Source: Burkholderiales bacterium (GTDB lineage: Bacteria; Pseudomonadota; Gammaproteobacteria; Burkholderiales; UBA6910). From it: DNA of 64,000 nucleotides. The position numbers and the translations under genes are program-made. The notes beneath the pieces are model-generated. The model was given only the letters and a program-made list of their open reading frames with translations, ran no database searches and was not told the DNA's origin. The stretch is taken from NCBI GenBank assembly GCA_026005015.1, contig BPKG01000001.1, forward strand, positions 625,501-689,500. Direction: 5' to 3'. This document shows positions 51,503-60,693 of the stretch, piece by piece (positions within the stretch are counted from its first letter, which is position 1; each line of letters opens with the position of its first letter).

Positions 51503-52069
51503 ATGGAAAGACGCATTCTTGGTTTGCTCGCGGGACTTGCGCTAGCGACCGGAGCGGCGGCCGCCGACTCCTACACCCTGGACCCGAGCCACACCTATCC
51601 GAGCTGGGAGGTGTGGCACCTGGGCATCTCCAAGTTCCGCGGCAAGTTCACCAGGAGCGAGGGCAAGGTGACCCTGGACCCGGCCAACAACACCGGCCAC
51701 ATCCTGGTCACCATCGATCCGGCCTCGGTGGCGAGTGGCCACGAAAAGCTGGATCAGCACCTCAAGACGGAGGATTTCTTCCACGTGGAGAGGTATCCCG
51801 AGATCCGCTTCGAATCCACGGCGCTGCGCTTCACCAGCGGCGTGTTGACCGGAGTGGACGGCAACCTTACCCTGCTGGGGGTGACCCGGCCGGTGACGCT
51901 GAAAGTGCAGTCCTTCCGCTGCACCGAGCATTTCCGCCTGAAAAAGGAGGTGTGCGGGGCCGAGGCCACCACCACCATCAAGCGCTCAGACTTCGGCATG
52001 ACCTACGCCCTGCCCCTGGTGGGCGATGAGGTGACCCTCAACATCGAGGTGGAAGGCTTCAAGGATTGA
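51503..52069 (+). CDS. YceI family periplasmic protein 2
   Basis: 188 residues, GGAGG before the ATG at 51503. A signal peptide (cleavage near GAAAADS) is followed by a YceI domain closer to the E. coli type: YTLDPSHTYPSWEVWHLGISKFRGKF, VTIDPASVASGHEKLDQHLKTEDFF, YPEIRFESTALRF, LTLLGVTRPVTL, KRSDFGMTYALPLVGDEV. Paralogue of the previous gene, probably same transcript. Confidence 0.93.
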   Translation: MERRILGLLAGLALATGAAAADSYTLDPSHTYPSWEVWHLGISKFRGKFTRSEGKVTLDPANNTGHILVTIDPASVASGHEKLDQHLKTEDFFHVERYPEIRFESTALRFTSGVLTGVDGNLTLLGVTRPVTLKVQSFRCTEHFRLKKEVCGAEATTTIKRSDFGMTYALPLVGDEVTLNIEVEGFKD

Positions 52070-52090
52070 GCCATCCCGGGAGCTTTCGCC

Positions 52091-55000
52091 TCAAGCCAGG
52101 TTACGCAGCTCCCGCAGCGCCACCAGCAACATGGCCAGATCCGGCTGGCTGGCCGCCTGGAGCTCGGTGAGCATTTGCTGCAGGCGCGCCAAGGCCCCTT
52201 GATGGTCCGACGCCCAGGCTTGGATCAGGGCGTCCGCTTCCCCCAGTTCCGGCCTCGTCTTCAGGATCACCGCGACCAGGGCCCGCAGTTTCTCCCCCAG
52301 CTCGTCCCGCAGGGTGGTGCGCGCCAGCGCCTGCCAGTGGCTGTCCGTGGGCAGCAGCCCCACCTGCTCCCTCAGCCAGGAAAAGCGCAGCCGGGCCGCC
52401 AGCCGGAAATACACCTGGGCGACGCTGGACGCCGGACGGCCGGTGGCCCTGGAAACCTCCGCGATGTCCAGGGTGGCGGACAGGGGCTCGAGCCGGGCCA
52501 CCCCCAGCGCCAGGGCGGCCGGCACGCCGCCCTCGACGTATTCCCTCGTTTCTTCCTCGAGCCGCTCGCGGTCTTCTTCCTGCAGCAGCTCCCCCAGCTC
52601 CCCAGCCAGCGCCTCCACCGGCGCGCGGAACCGGGCGATGGTCTGTTCCAGGTCGGCGGCGTGCAACCGGTGGCGCAGGAACCACAGGGTGGCGCGCACC
52701 AGCACCCGGCTGGAGCGCACCAGCATGGCGGTCTGCAGCCGGTCCGCCACCCGGTTGTCCAGGGCCTCGATCTCCCGCCATAGCTCGGGCATCTGGAACA
52801 CCTCCCGGGCGGCCACGTAGGCGCGCACCACGTCGGCGGGCGCCGCCCCGGTCTCCTCCATCATCCGGTGGACGAAAGCGCTACCCATCCGGTTGACCAG
52901 GGCGTTGCCCACGTGGGTGGCGATGATTTCCCGTTTCAGGGGATGGCGCGCCATGTGGGCCCCGTAGCGGCTCCGCAGCGGCGTGGGGAAATAGTCCGCC
53001 AGGGCCCGGCCGATGAAGGGATCCTCGGGAACGCTGGACCGCATCAGCTCGTTGAACAGCCAGATCTTGCCGTAGGCGAGCAGCACCGCCCGCTCCGGGG
53101 AGGTCAGCCCGATGCGGGCGTTCCTGCGGGCGGCGATCTCCTCCTCGGAGGGCAGGAATTCCAGCCCCCTGTTGAGCATGCCCTGCCGCTCGAGATAGCG
53201 CATGAAGCGTGCCTGGGCGTCCAGCACGGCGACCCCCATGGCGCCGCTCACGGCCAGGGACTGGGCCTGGTCGTAGTTGTCCCGCAGCACCAGCCGCGCC
53301 ACTTCGTCGGTCATCTCCTCCAGCAGTCGGTTACGCTGTTTCTCTGTGAGCTCGCCCTCCGCCACCACGGCGTCCAGCAGGATCTTGATGTTCACCTCGT
53401 GGTCGGAGCAGTCGACGCCGGCCGAGTTGTCGATGGCGTCGCTGTTGATCAGCCCCCCCTTCAAGGCGTACTCGATGCGGCCCCGCTGGGTGAAACCCAG
53501 GTTGCCCCCTTCCCCCACCACCCGGCAGCGCAGCTCCCGGGCGTCCACCCGCACGGCGTCGTTGGCCCGGTCGCCCACGTCGGCGTGAGACTCGGCGCTG
53601 GCTTTCACGTAAGTGCCGATGCCGCCGTTGTAGAGCAGGTCCACCGGGGCCTTGAGGATGGCGCGAACGAGGTCCGCGGGCGTGAGCGCCTCTGCGTCGA
53701 TCCCCAGGGCCCGGCGCGCCTGCGGAGAGAGGGCAATGGACTTGGCGCTGCGGGGATACACGCCGCCCCCCTGGGAGAGGAGCTTCGGATCGTAGTCGGC
53801 CCAGGAGGAGCGGGGCAGCCGAAACAGCCGCTCCCGTTCCCGGTAGCTCGTCTCGGGATCCGGATCCGGGTCGATGAAGACGTGCCGGTGGTCAAAGGCG
53901 GCGATCAGCTTGATGTGGCGGGAGAGCAGCATCCCGTTTCCGAACACGTCCCCCGACATGTCGCCGATGCCCACCACCGTGAAATCGGTTGCCTGGATGT
54001 CCACGCCCAAGGTGCGGAAGTGCTTCTTCACGGACTCCCACACCCCCCGGGCGGTGATGCCCATCTTCTTGTGGTCGTAGCCGGTGGAGCCCCCGGAGGC
54101 GAAGGCGTCGCCCAGCCAGAACCCGTATTCCCGGGCGATGCCGTTGGCGATGTCGGAGAAGGTGGCGGTGCCCTTGTCCGCCGCCACCACCAGATAGGGA
54201 TCGTCGTCGTCGTGGCGCACCACGTCCTGCGGCGGCACCACCCGGCTTCCGACCCGGTTGTCGGTGAGATCCAGCAGTCCCCGGATGAAGACGGAATAGC
54301 ACGCCATTCCTTCCTTGAGCAGGGCCTCCCGGTCATCCCCCGGAGGCGGCTGCTTCACCACGAAACCGCCCTTGGCCCCCACCGGCACGATGACGGCGTT
54401 CTTCACCATCTGGGCCTTCATGAGACCCAGGATCTCGGTGCGGAAGTCCTCCATCCGGTCGGACCAGCGGATGCCGCCCCGCGCCACTTTCCCGCCCCGC
54501 AGATGCACTCCCTCCACCCGAGGCGAGTAGACGTAGATCTCGAACATGGGCCGGGGCTCGGGCATCCCGGGCACCTTGGACGGATCGAGCTTGAACGAAA
54601 GGTAGGGCTTGGCCCGGTCGTCGCTCGTTCGCTGGTAGAAGTTGGTGCGCAAGGTCGCCAGGACGAGCGCCAGGAAGCGGCGCAAGATACGGTCCTCGTC
54701 CAGGCTCGCCACCTCTTCCAGGGCCTCCTCGATCTCCCGCGCCAAGGCCTGGGCCCGTTCCTGCGCCCCCGCGGGGCGCCAGGGATCGTGGCGTTCGTGG
54801 AACAGGGCGATCAGTTTGGCGGCGATGCCGGGATGGGCCGCCAGCGTGTGCTCCATGTACGCCTGACTGAAGGCGGCCCCGCACTGGCGGGAATACTTGG
54901 CATAGGCCCGCAGCACCGCGATCTCCCGCCAATGGAGGCGGGCGCCCAGCACCAGCCGGTTGAAGTCGTCGCTCTCCGCCTCGCCGCGCCACACGTGCAG

Positions 55001-56923
55001 GAACGCCTCCTGGAACAGCTCCCGCACTGCGTCGATGTCCACTTCGGCGCCCTTGCCGGTGGCAAGCCCCATGTCATGGATCCACACCGGCGCGGCGCCT
55101 TCCGGCTTGATCTCGTAGGGGCGCTCGTCCAGCACCTGCACGCCCATGTGCTCCAGCATGGGCAGGCTCTGGGACAGGGGCACCGGAGAACCGCGCCGGA
55201 ACAGCTTGAAGCGCAACTCACCTTCGGGGGCTTCCAGGGGCAGGTAGAGGCTCATGCCCAGGCCCTCCTCCCCGAGCCCTTCCATGATCTCGATGTCGTG
55301 GACCGCGGCGCGGGGGCTGCACTCCTCCCGGTAGCCCGCCGGAAAGGCGCCCTGGTAGGCGCGGGCGAGCCGGGTGCCCCGCTCCTCCCCCAGCCGGGCG
55401 ATGAGGGCTTCCGCCAGGTCGTCCTCCCAGCGGCGCGCCACCCGCGTGAGCCGCGCTTCCAGCTCCCGCACGTCGTAGTCCGGCACCGTCCCGGGCCGGG
55501 TGTGGACCACAATCAGCACCCGGGCCAACACCGATTCGGTCAGGCTCACGCTGAATTCGCTGGAGACGCCGTTGAACGCCTCCATCAGCACCTGCTGCAT
55601 GCGCTGGCGTACCTCGGTGTTGTAGCTGTCCCGCGGGACGAAGATGAGGCAGGAGAGAAAGCGGCCGAAACGGTCGCGGCGCACGAACAGCCGCGTGCGC
55701 TGGCGCTCCTGCAGACGCAGGATCCCCATGGCGATCCGCAGGAGCTCGTCGGCGGAGATCTGGAACAGCTCGTCCCGGGGATAGGTCTCCAGAATGGTGA
55801 GCAGGTTTTTGCCCATGTGGCTGCCGGGCAGCAGCCCCGCCCGCTGCACCACCGCCTGCACTTTCCGGCGCAACACCGGGATCTCCTGGGCGCTGGCGCT
55901 GTAGGCGGTGGAGGTGTAGAGCCCGAGGAAGCGGCGCTCGCCCACCACGCGCCCTTCGGCGTCGAAGCGCTTGATCCCCACGTAGTCCATGTACCCGGGC
56001 CGGTGCACGGTGGCGCGAGAGTTGGACTTGGTGAGGATCAAGAGTTCGGGCACCCGCGCCTGCTCCCGCACTTCCGGCGGCAGGATGGCGAAGCTCACCG
56101 ACCGGGCCTCGCCCCCCTTTTCCCGCAGGATGCCGAGCCCGGAGCCCGGCACCACCTTGAGCACGTCCTCGCCCCCCTCGGTGGCCAGATCGTAGTCCCT
56201 GCAGCCGAGGAAGGTGAAATGATCGTTCATGAGCCACTCGAGGAAGGCGATGCCCTCGACCATCTCCTCCCGCGCGAGGGGCGGCGGCGACTCGCGGATC
56301 GCCTCCACGGTCTCGCGCATGCGCTGGACCATGGGCTTCCAGTCGTCCACCGCGGCGCGCACGTCCTCCAGCACCCGGAGGAGCCCCTGCTCCAGCCGGG
56401 CCAGGTCCTCCGGATCCGTCTCCCGGCTCACCTCTACGTGCATGAAGGATTCATAACGGGCGTCCTCCGCCTCCTCCGCCGCGGTGGGCTCCAGCGGCAG
56501 GATCTCCAGCAGGTTCCCCTCTCTGTCCCGCCGCACCCGCATCACCGGATGGATGATGAGATGGATGGTGTAGCCCTGGCGGTTGACCTCCATGCGCACG
56601 GAATCCACCAGGAACGGCCGGTCGCTGTTCACCAGCTCGATGACCGTATGGGGGCTCTGCCAGCCGTGCTCCTTAATCCGGGGGTTGTAGATCCGCACCT
56701 TGGGCCCGTCTCCGGAACGGCGGCGCGCGAAATGCCATTGGGATAGGGCGGCGCCGTACAGGTCGGCCGTCTCCCGCTCCCGCAGGTCCTCCAGGTCCAC
56801 CTGCCGGTAGAACTGCCGGGTGAACTCGGCCACCTGGGCCTGCTCCCGCAGGGGAACGCGGGCGCGGATCAGGGCGAGGACTTCCTCGACCAGCTCGGCG
56901 TTGTCTTCGTCACGCAGGTTCAC
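52091..56923 (-). CDS. gdh: NAD-specific glutamate dehydrogenase (large, ~180 kDa class)
   Basis: 1610 residues, the expected size for the L-GDH180 class. The large N-terminal regulatory part contains ACT-like regions. The catalytic part includes ARGGIRWSDRMEDFRTEILGLMKAQ and VPVGAKGGFVVKQPP (catalytic lysine), VGIGDMSGDVFGNGMLLS and the NAD-binding region VGEGGNLGFTQRGR. It converts glutamate to 2-oxoglutarate and ammonia with NAD. Single gene with its own upstream region. Confidence 0.97.
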   Translation of the reverse strand: MNLRDEDNAELVEEVLALIRARVPLREQAQVAEFTRQFYRQVDLEDLRERETADLYGAALSQWHFARRRSGDGPKVRIYNPRIKEHGWQSPHTVIELVNSDRPFLVDSVRMEVNRQGYTIHLIIHPVMRVRRDREGNLLEILPLEPTAAEEAEDARYESFMHVEVSRETDPEDLARLEQGLLRVLEDVRAAVDDWKPMVQRMRETVEAIRESPPPLAREEMVEGIAFLEWLMNDHFTFLGCRDYDLATEGGEDVLKVVPGSGLGILREKGGEARSVSFAILPPEVREQARVPELLILTKSNSRATVHRPGYMDYVGIKRFDAEGRVVGERRFLGLYTSTAYSASAQEIPVLRRKVQAVVQRAGLLPGSHMGKNLLTILETYPRDELFQISADELLRIAMGILRLQERQRTRLFVRRDRFGRFLSCLIFVPRDSYNTEVRQRMQQVLMEAFNGVSSEFSVSLTESVLARVLIVVHTRPGTVPDYDVRELEARLTRVARRWEDDLAEALIARLGEERGTRLARAYQGAFPAGYREECSPRAAVHDIEIMEGLGEEGLGMSLYLPLEAPEGELRFKLFRRGSPVPLSQSLPMLEHMGVQVLDERPYEIKPEGAAPVWIHDMGLATGKGAEVDIDAVRELFQEAFLHVWRGEAESDDFNRLVLGARLHWREIAVLRAYAKYSRQCGAAFSQAYMEHTLAAHPGIAAKLIALFHERHDPWRPAGAQERAQALAREIEEALEEVASLDEDRILRRFLALVLATLRTNFYQRTSDDRAKPYLSFKLDPSKVPGMPEPRPMFEIYVYSPRVEGVHLRGGKVARGGIRWSDRMEDFRTEILGLMKAQMVKNAVIVPVGAKGGFVVKQPPPGDDREALLKEGMACYSVFIRGLLDLTDNRVGSRVVPPQDVVRHDDDDPYLVVAADKGTATFSDIANGIAREYGFWLGDAFASGGSTGYDHKKMGITARGVWESVKKHFRTLGVDIQATDFTVVGIGDMSGDVFGNGMLLSRHIKLIAAFDHRHVFIDPDPDPETSYRERERLFRLPRSSWADYDPKLLSQGGGVYPRSAKSIALSPQARRALGIDAEALTPADLVRAILKAPVDLLYNGGIGTYVKASAESHADVGDRANDAVRVDARELRCRVVGEGGNLGFTQRGRIEYALKGGLINSDAIDNSAGVDCSDHEVNIKILLDAVVAEGELTEKQRNRLLEEMTDEVARLVLRDNYDQAQSLAVSGAMGVAVLDAQARFMRYLERQGMLNRGLEFLPSEEEIAARRNARIGLTSPERAVLLAYGKIWLFNELMRSSVPEDPFIGRALADYFPTPLRSRYGAHMARHPLKREIIATHVGNALVNRMGSAFVHRMMEETGAAPADVVRAYVAAREVFQMPELWREIEALDNRVADRLQTAMLVRSSRVLVRATLWFLRHRLHAADLEQTIARFRAPVEALAGELGELLQEEDRERLEEETREYVEGGVPAALALGVARLEPLSATLDIAEVSRATGRPASSVAQVYFRLAARLRFSWLREQVGLLPTDSHWQALARTTLRDELGEKLRALVAVILKTRPELGEADALIQAWASDHQGALARLQQMLTELQAASQPDLAMLLVALRELRNLA

Positions 56924-56944
56924 GGGCGCTCCGGGAGCGGGTCT

Positions 56945-56972
56945 TGCAGGGCCGCCGGAGGGCGGCCCTGCA
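56945..56972. other. Strong hairpin between cysM-like gene and gdh
   Basis: TGCAGGGCCGCC (56945-56956) pairs perfectly with GGCGGCCCTGCA (56961-56972) around GGAG. It lies 22 bp before the gdh start and has no T-run. It could end the cysM transcript or stabilise mRNA. Confidence 0.5.
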
Positions 56973-57048
56973 GAGCGAGATTAGCGGAAATCCCCGCCCC
57001 TGAGAACGACGGCGCGGATTTCGGCGCGCTTTTCCGGGGCGTTCCGGG

Positions 57049-57987
57049 CTATGCGGCCCGTTTCCACATGCCGGTGGAAACGTAGCGCTCCCCGGTGTCG
57101 TTGAGCAGGGTGACCAGGGTGCGGAAACGGCCGGTGGCGGCGAGCTGCAGCGCCCCGTGCACGTAGGCGCCCGAGGAGGGGCCGACGAACAGGCCTTCCC
57201 GGGCGAGCCGGCGGCACAGCGCCACCGCCTCGTCCAGAGTGACGGGGATGCGCTGGTCAATCAAGGCTTCGTCCAGGATGGCGGGCACAATGTCGCCCGG
57301 GTGGCCGAGGGGCTTCAACCCCTCGACTCCCGGGAAGGTCTCGGGAATGACCGCCGCCACGTGGGCGTCGGGGCGCGCTTCCTTGAGCCGACGCCCGACG
57401 CCAGTAACGGTGCCCCCGGTGCCCACCCCGGCGACGAAGGCGTCCGGAGGGCCCAGCCCTTGCTGGGCCAACTGGTCCAGGATCTCCCGGCCGGTGGTCT
57501 CGTAATGGGCGCGCCAGTTCTCCGGGTTGGAATACTGGTCGCAGTACCAGTAGCGGTCGGGATAGGTCTCGGCCAGCCGTTTCGCCTCCCGTAAGGCGAA
57601 GTCGTAGCCCTCCAGGGGATCGGTAAGGATCAGTTCGGCGCCGTGGGCGGCGATGCGGGCGAGGCGCTCTTCGCTGGCGTTGCCCGGCACCACTAGGGTG
57701 ATCGGGATGCCCAGGGCCGCCCCCAGCATGGCGTAGGAGATGCCGGCGTTGCCCGAGGAGGAGTCCAGCAGCCGACGCCCTCCGGCGAAGCGCCCGTCGG
57801 CCGCGGCTTGCATCAGCATGCGGGCTACCGGCCGGTCCTTGATGGAACCGCCCGGGTTCACGCTCTCCAGCTTGGCGAACAGCCGCACCCCCGCCTCCCG
57901 GGCGAGCTGGATCTCCACCAGGGGAGTCCCCCCAATGCGAGCGATGAGGGGATGGGAGGCGAGGGCTTCCGGCCGTGCCGGCTTCAT
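57049..57987 (-). CDS. cysM: Cysteine synthase (CysM type)
   Basis: 312 residues from the ATG that overlaps the MoeB stop. PLP-lysine in NPGGSIKDRPVARML, phosphate loop VGTGGTVTGVGRRLKE, and SSGNAGISYAM. Context (rhodanese-MoeB, CysO-like protein, JAMM protease) suggests that it may use a protein thiocarboxylate as sulfur donor, as M. tuberculosis CysM does with O-phosphoserine. This is inference; a plain sulfide- or thiosulfate-using CysM is the alternative. Confidence 0.9.
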   Translation of the reverse strand: MKPARPEALASHPLIARIGGTPLVEIQLAREAGVRLFAKLESVNPGGSIKDRPVARMLMQAAADGRFAGGRRLLDSSSGNAGISYAMLGAALGIPITLVVPGNASEERLARIAAHGAELILTDPLEGYDFALREAKRLAETYPDRYWYCDQYSNPENWRAHYETTGREILDQLAQQGLGPPDAFVAGVGTGGTVTGVGRRLKEARPDAHVAAVIPETFPGVEGLKPLGHPGDIVPAILDEALIDQRIPVTLDEAVALCRRLAREGLFVGPSSGAYVHGALQLAATGRFRTLVTLLNDTGERYVSTGMWKRAA

Positions 57988-59156
57988 GGCGTGGCGCTGG
58001 CACAGAAACGCTCGTAGTCGATGTAGCCGGGGAACTGGGCCCCGTCGCCGCAGTAGCGGCAACTGGGGTCCCGCTCCAGGGCCAGCTCGTCGAAGCGCCC
58101 GCGCAGGGCATCGTAGTAGAGGAGCCGCCCCACCAGGGGATCGCCGATGCCCAGGATCAGCTTGATGGCTTCGGTGGCCTGGAGCAGCCCGATGATCCCG
58201 GGCAACACCCCCAGCACGCCAGCCTCGGCGCAGGAGGGGGCGAGCTCCGCCGGTGGGGGCTCGGGATAGAGGCAGCGGTAGCAGGGCCCGCGGCGCTTCG
58301 GATACTGGGGCCAGAACACCGTAGCCTGGCCTTCGAAGCGGAATACCGATCCGTGCACGTTAGGAATCCCGAGTTTCACGCAGGCGTCGTTCACTAGGTA
58401 GCGGGTGGGAAAGTTGTCCGAGCCGTCCACCACCAGGTCGTAGCCGGAGAAGATCTCCTCCACGTTGCGGCTGGAGAGGTGGGTCTCGTAACCCACCACC
58501 TTCACCGCCGGGTTCAAGGCGTTAAGGGTCTTCTTGGCGGAAGCGACCTTGGAGGTGCCCACCCGGTCGTCGGTATGGAGCACCTGGCGCTGCAGGTTGC
58601 TCCGATCCACCACGTCGTGGTCCACGATCCCCAGGGTGCCCACGCCGGCGGCCGCCAGGTACAGGGCCGCGGGACTGCCCAAGCCGCCGGCGCCGATCAG
58701 CAGGACCTTCGACTGCGTGAGCTTGAACTGGCCCGCCTCCCCCACCTCCGGCATGAGGAGATGGCGCGAGTAGCGCTCCCGATCGGCGGGCTCGAAGCGG
58801 GGCGGCACTTCCACGGGCAGTCCTTCGTTCTTCCAGCGGGTGAAGCCCCCCGCCATGGAATAGACGTGCTTGTACCCGAGCCGCTTCAGCTCTTCCGCGG
58901 CGAAGAGGGAGCGCACCCCGCCCGCGCACAGGGTGACGATGGGACGCTCGTAGTCCGGCACCGCATCCTCGATCTTGAGCTCCAGGTAGCCCCGCCCGAG
59001 CCGGTGCGCCCCCGGGGGGCTGCCTTGGGCGATCTCCTCTGCTTCCCGCACGTCCACCAGGGCCGCGCCCTTGGCCTGCAGGGCCAGGGCCTCGGTGGGC
59101 GTCACCTCGGGAATGGTGCGCTTGAGCTCCGCCAGTCTCAGGTCCCGTGCTTTCAT
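57984..59156 (-). CDS. MoeB/ThiF-type adenylyltransferase with N-terminal rhodanese domain
   Basis: 390 residues from the ATG at 59156. The rhodanese domain is N-terminal (about 15-110; VDVREAEEIAQG, active Cys in TLCAGGVRS). The E1-like domain follows (about 115-390): YSRHLLMPEVGEAGQ, VLLIGAGGLGSPAALYLAAAG, DGSDNFPTRYLVND and two CxxC zinc pairs (CYRCLYP; CRYCGDG). In most MoeZ proteins the rhodanese is C-terminal, so the order is reversed. It would adenylate and sulfurate the MoaD/CysO-like protein encoded next. Its start overlaps that gene by ATGA. Confidence 0.92.
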   Translation of the reverse strand: MKARDLRLAELKRTIPEVTPTEALALQAKGAALVDVREAEEIAQGSPPGAHRLGRGYLELKIEDAVPDYERPIVTLCAGGVRSLFAAEELKRLGYKHVYSMAGGFTRWKNEGLPVEVPPRFEPADRERYSRHLLMPEVGEAGQFKLTQSKVLLIGAGGLGSPAALYLAAAGVGTLGIVDHDVVDRSNLQRQVLHTDDRVGTSKVASAKKTLNALNPAVKVVGYETHLSSRNVEEIFSGYDLVVDGSDNFPTRYLVNDACVKLGIPNVHGSVFRFEGQATVFWPQYPKRRGPCYRCLYPEPPPAELAPSCAEAGVLGVLPGIIGLLQATEAIKLILGIGDPLVGRLLYYDALRGRFDELALERDPSCRYCGDGAQFPGYIDYERFCASATP

Positions 59157-59482
59157 GACGATCTCTTGAAGAGCAAATCCCACTCGCCGCGCCGCGACGT
59201 ACGTCCACCCCCCGCCACCGCCGGAACGATGGAGATCACGTCTCCGTCGGCCACAGGAGTCGCCAGGCCGCTCAGGCTGCGCACGTTGCGCCCGGCGACG
59301 AAAACGTTCACGAACTGCCGCAGTTCCCCGTCGGGCCCCAGCACCCGCGGCAACAATCCCTCGTGGCGGCGGCCGAGGGCCTGGAGCGCCTCCCCCACCG
59401 TGGCTGCGGAAACCTCCACCTCCTCGGCGCCGCCGGTGTGAGGGCGAAGCGGCATGGGAATGCGGATTTTGACCGTGGTCAT
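59153..59482 (-). CDS. CysO/MoaD-like sulfur carrier with a C-terminal tail beyond Gly-Gly
   Basis: 109 residues from the ATG at 59482. Beta-grasp fold (VKIRIPMPLRPHTGG, VNVFVAGRNVRSL, GDVISIVPAVAGGG). The conserved di-glycine is at 92-93 but the protein continues for about 16 residues (RTSRRGEWDLLFKRSS) until a stop that overlaps the MoeB start. The tail must be removed before thiocarboxylation; the JAMM protease gene directly upstream is the obvious candidate. Precedent: QbsE, trimmed by QbsD. Confidence 0.88.
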   Translation of the reverse strand: MTTVKIRIPMPLRPHTGGAEEVEVSAATVGEALQALGRRHEGLLPRVLGPDGELRQFVNVFVAGRNVRSLSGLATPVADGDVISIVPAVAGGGRTSRRGEWDLLFKRSS

Positions 59483-59895
59483 GGGGTCACCGTCTCCTCT
59501 TCGAACGCGCCGTCCTCGAGCCGCCAGGAGCGCAAATCCGTGACGCCATTCGGACCCACGGAGGCAATCAGGTACGACCACCCCTCCCAGGCGTGGGCCC
59601 GGTCGGTGGCGGAGGGCCGGGCCGGATGGTCCGGATGGGAATGCCAGATGCCCACGATGGAAAGCCCCCGCTCCCGGGCGGACTCGTCGGCCCTTAGGTA
59701 ATCCTGGGGATCCAGCAGGTAGCGGTCCCGGGCCCGCTCCTGGTTCAGGTTACAGGCCGGGAAGACTTCCACCACTTCGGTGACGCCATCGCGGCTGCGG
59801 CCGATGAGGACGCCGCAGGTTTCCTGGGGATAGCCCTTTTCCACCCAGGCTCGCAAGCGCTCTTGCTCGGCTGCGGGCAAATGGAGCGTTGCCAT
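59479..59895 (-). CDS. JAMM/Mov34-type metallopeptidase (Mec-like)
   Basis: 138 residues. JAMM residues: E25 in YPQETCGVLIG and H-x-H...S-x2-D in GIWHSHPDHPARPSATD. In M. tuberculosis Mec releases cysteine from CysO-cysteine; QbsD trims a pre-sulfur-carrier. Overlaps the CysO-like gene by 4 bp. Either or both roles could apply here. Confidence 0.93.
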   Translation of the reverse strand: MATLHLPAAEQERLRAWVEKGYPQETCGVLIGRSRDGVTEVVEVFPACNLNQERARDRYLLDPQDYLRADESARERGLSIVGIWHSHPDHPARPSATDRAHAWEGWSYLIASVGPNGVTDLRSWRLEDGAFEEETVTP

Positions 59896-59947
59896 CGAGC
59901 TTCCTCCGTTGGCCGATCGGCCCGCCGGCGGGCGGGTGCAGAGGCGC

Positions 59948-60268
59948 CTATCCAGCGGGCTGATCGCAGACCTGCACTATCCCGTTCTCCACCCGCACCG
60001 GGAAGGTGGCGACGCCCTCGTACGCCGGGGGGGCCAGCACCTCTCCGGTCTTGATGGAAAAGCGGGCTCCGTGGCGCGGGCACACGATCACGTCGCCCTC
60101 GATGTCGCCGCTCGCGAGATCCCCGCCGTCGTGGGTACAGAGATCCTCGATGGCGTAGAACTCCCCGTCCAGGTTGATCACCGCCACCGGCCGCCCGTCC
60201 AGATCCACGGTGCGGCAGGCGCCCGGAGGGATCTCCTCCACGGGAGCGACGTCGTACCACTCGGCCAT
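59948..60268 (-). CDS. Rieske-type [2Fe-2S] ferredoxin
   Basis: 106 residues from the ATG at 60268. Rieske motifs C-x-H (LCTHDGGDL) and C-x2-H (VCPRHGARFSIKTGEV), like dioxygenase-type ferredoxins. No signal peptide. Located directly behind sufT, so it may serve or be matured by the Suf system. Confidence 0.93.
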   Translation of the reverse strand: MAEWYDVAPVEEIPPGACRTVDLDGRPVAVINLDGEFYAIEDLCTHDGGDLASGDIEGDVIVCPRHGARFSIKTGEVLAPPAYEGVATFPVRVENGIVQVCDQPAG

Positions 60269-60326
60269 GTCGGATGAATGAATCAGTCGTCGAAAGCGAG
60301 GCACCGGGCCTTCGGCTCTCCGGTTC

Positions 60327-60683
60327 TCACAACATCCCCAGTTGCAGCTTCGCCGCCTCGGACATGCGCTCCATGGTCCAGGGCGGCTCCCAGGTGAGTT
60401 CCACCTTCACGTCCTTCACTCCTTCGACGGCGCTCACCCGGTCCCGGACCACGTCCGGAAAGGTCTGGGCCACGGGGCAACCGGGGGCCGTGAGGGTCAT
60501 GGTGATCGCCACCTCTCCCTCGGGCGTCACCTCCAAGCCGTACACCAGTCCCAAGTCGTAGATGTTGACCGGGATCTCGGGATCGTAGATCTCCCGCAGC
60601 GCCGCGATCACCTGGCCCTCCAGCCCTTCCTGGGGGATCGCCTCGTCCTGCCTTTGCGCCACGTCTTCCCAATGGGTGCTCAT
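60327..60683 (-). CDS. sufT: SufT-type (DUF59/MIP18) iron-sulfur assembly protein
   Basis: 118 residues. MIP18 core: VIAALREIYDPEIPVNIYDLGLVYG, VAITMTLTAPGCPVAQTF with the conserved Cys, and VELTWEPPWTMERMSEAAK. SufT helps mature Fe-S proteins. Starts 10 bp after sufU. Confidence 0.94.
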   Translation of the reverse strand: MSTHWEDVAQRQDEAIPQEGLEGQVIAALREIYDPEIPVNIYDLGLVYGLEVTPEGEVAITMTLTAPGCPVAQTFPDVVRDRVSAVEGVKDVKVELTWEPPWTMERMSEAAKLQLGML

Positions 60684-60693
60684 GGGCGTCTTT

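Noticed and set aside
52868-56746. A 1292-codon open frame on the plus strand opposite gdh, and a similar 983-codon frame at 703-3654 opposite gyrA
   Set aside because: Both are antisense to well-conserved genes. Their products are His/Gly/Arg-rich with no recognisable domain, which is the usual effect of high GC on the opposite strand.
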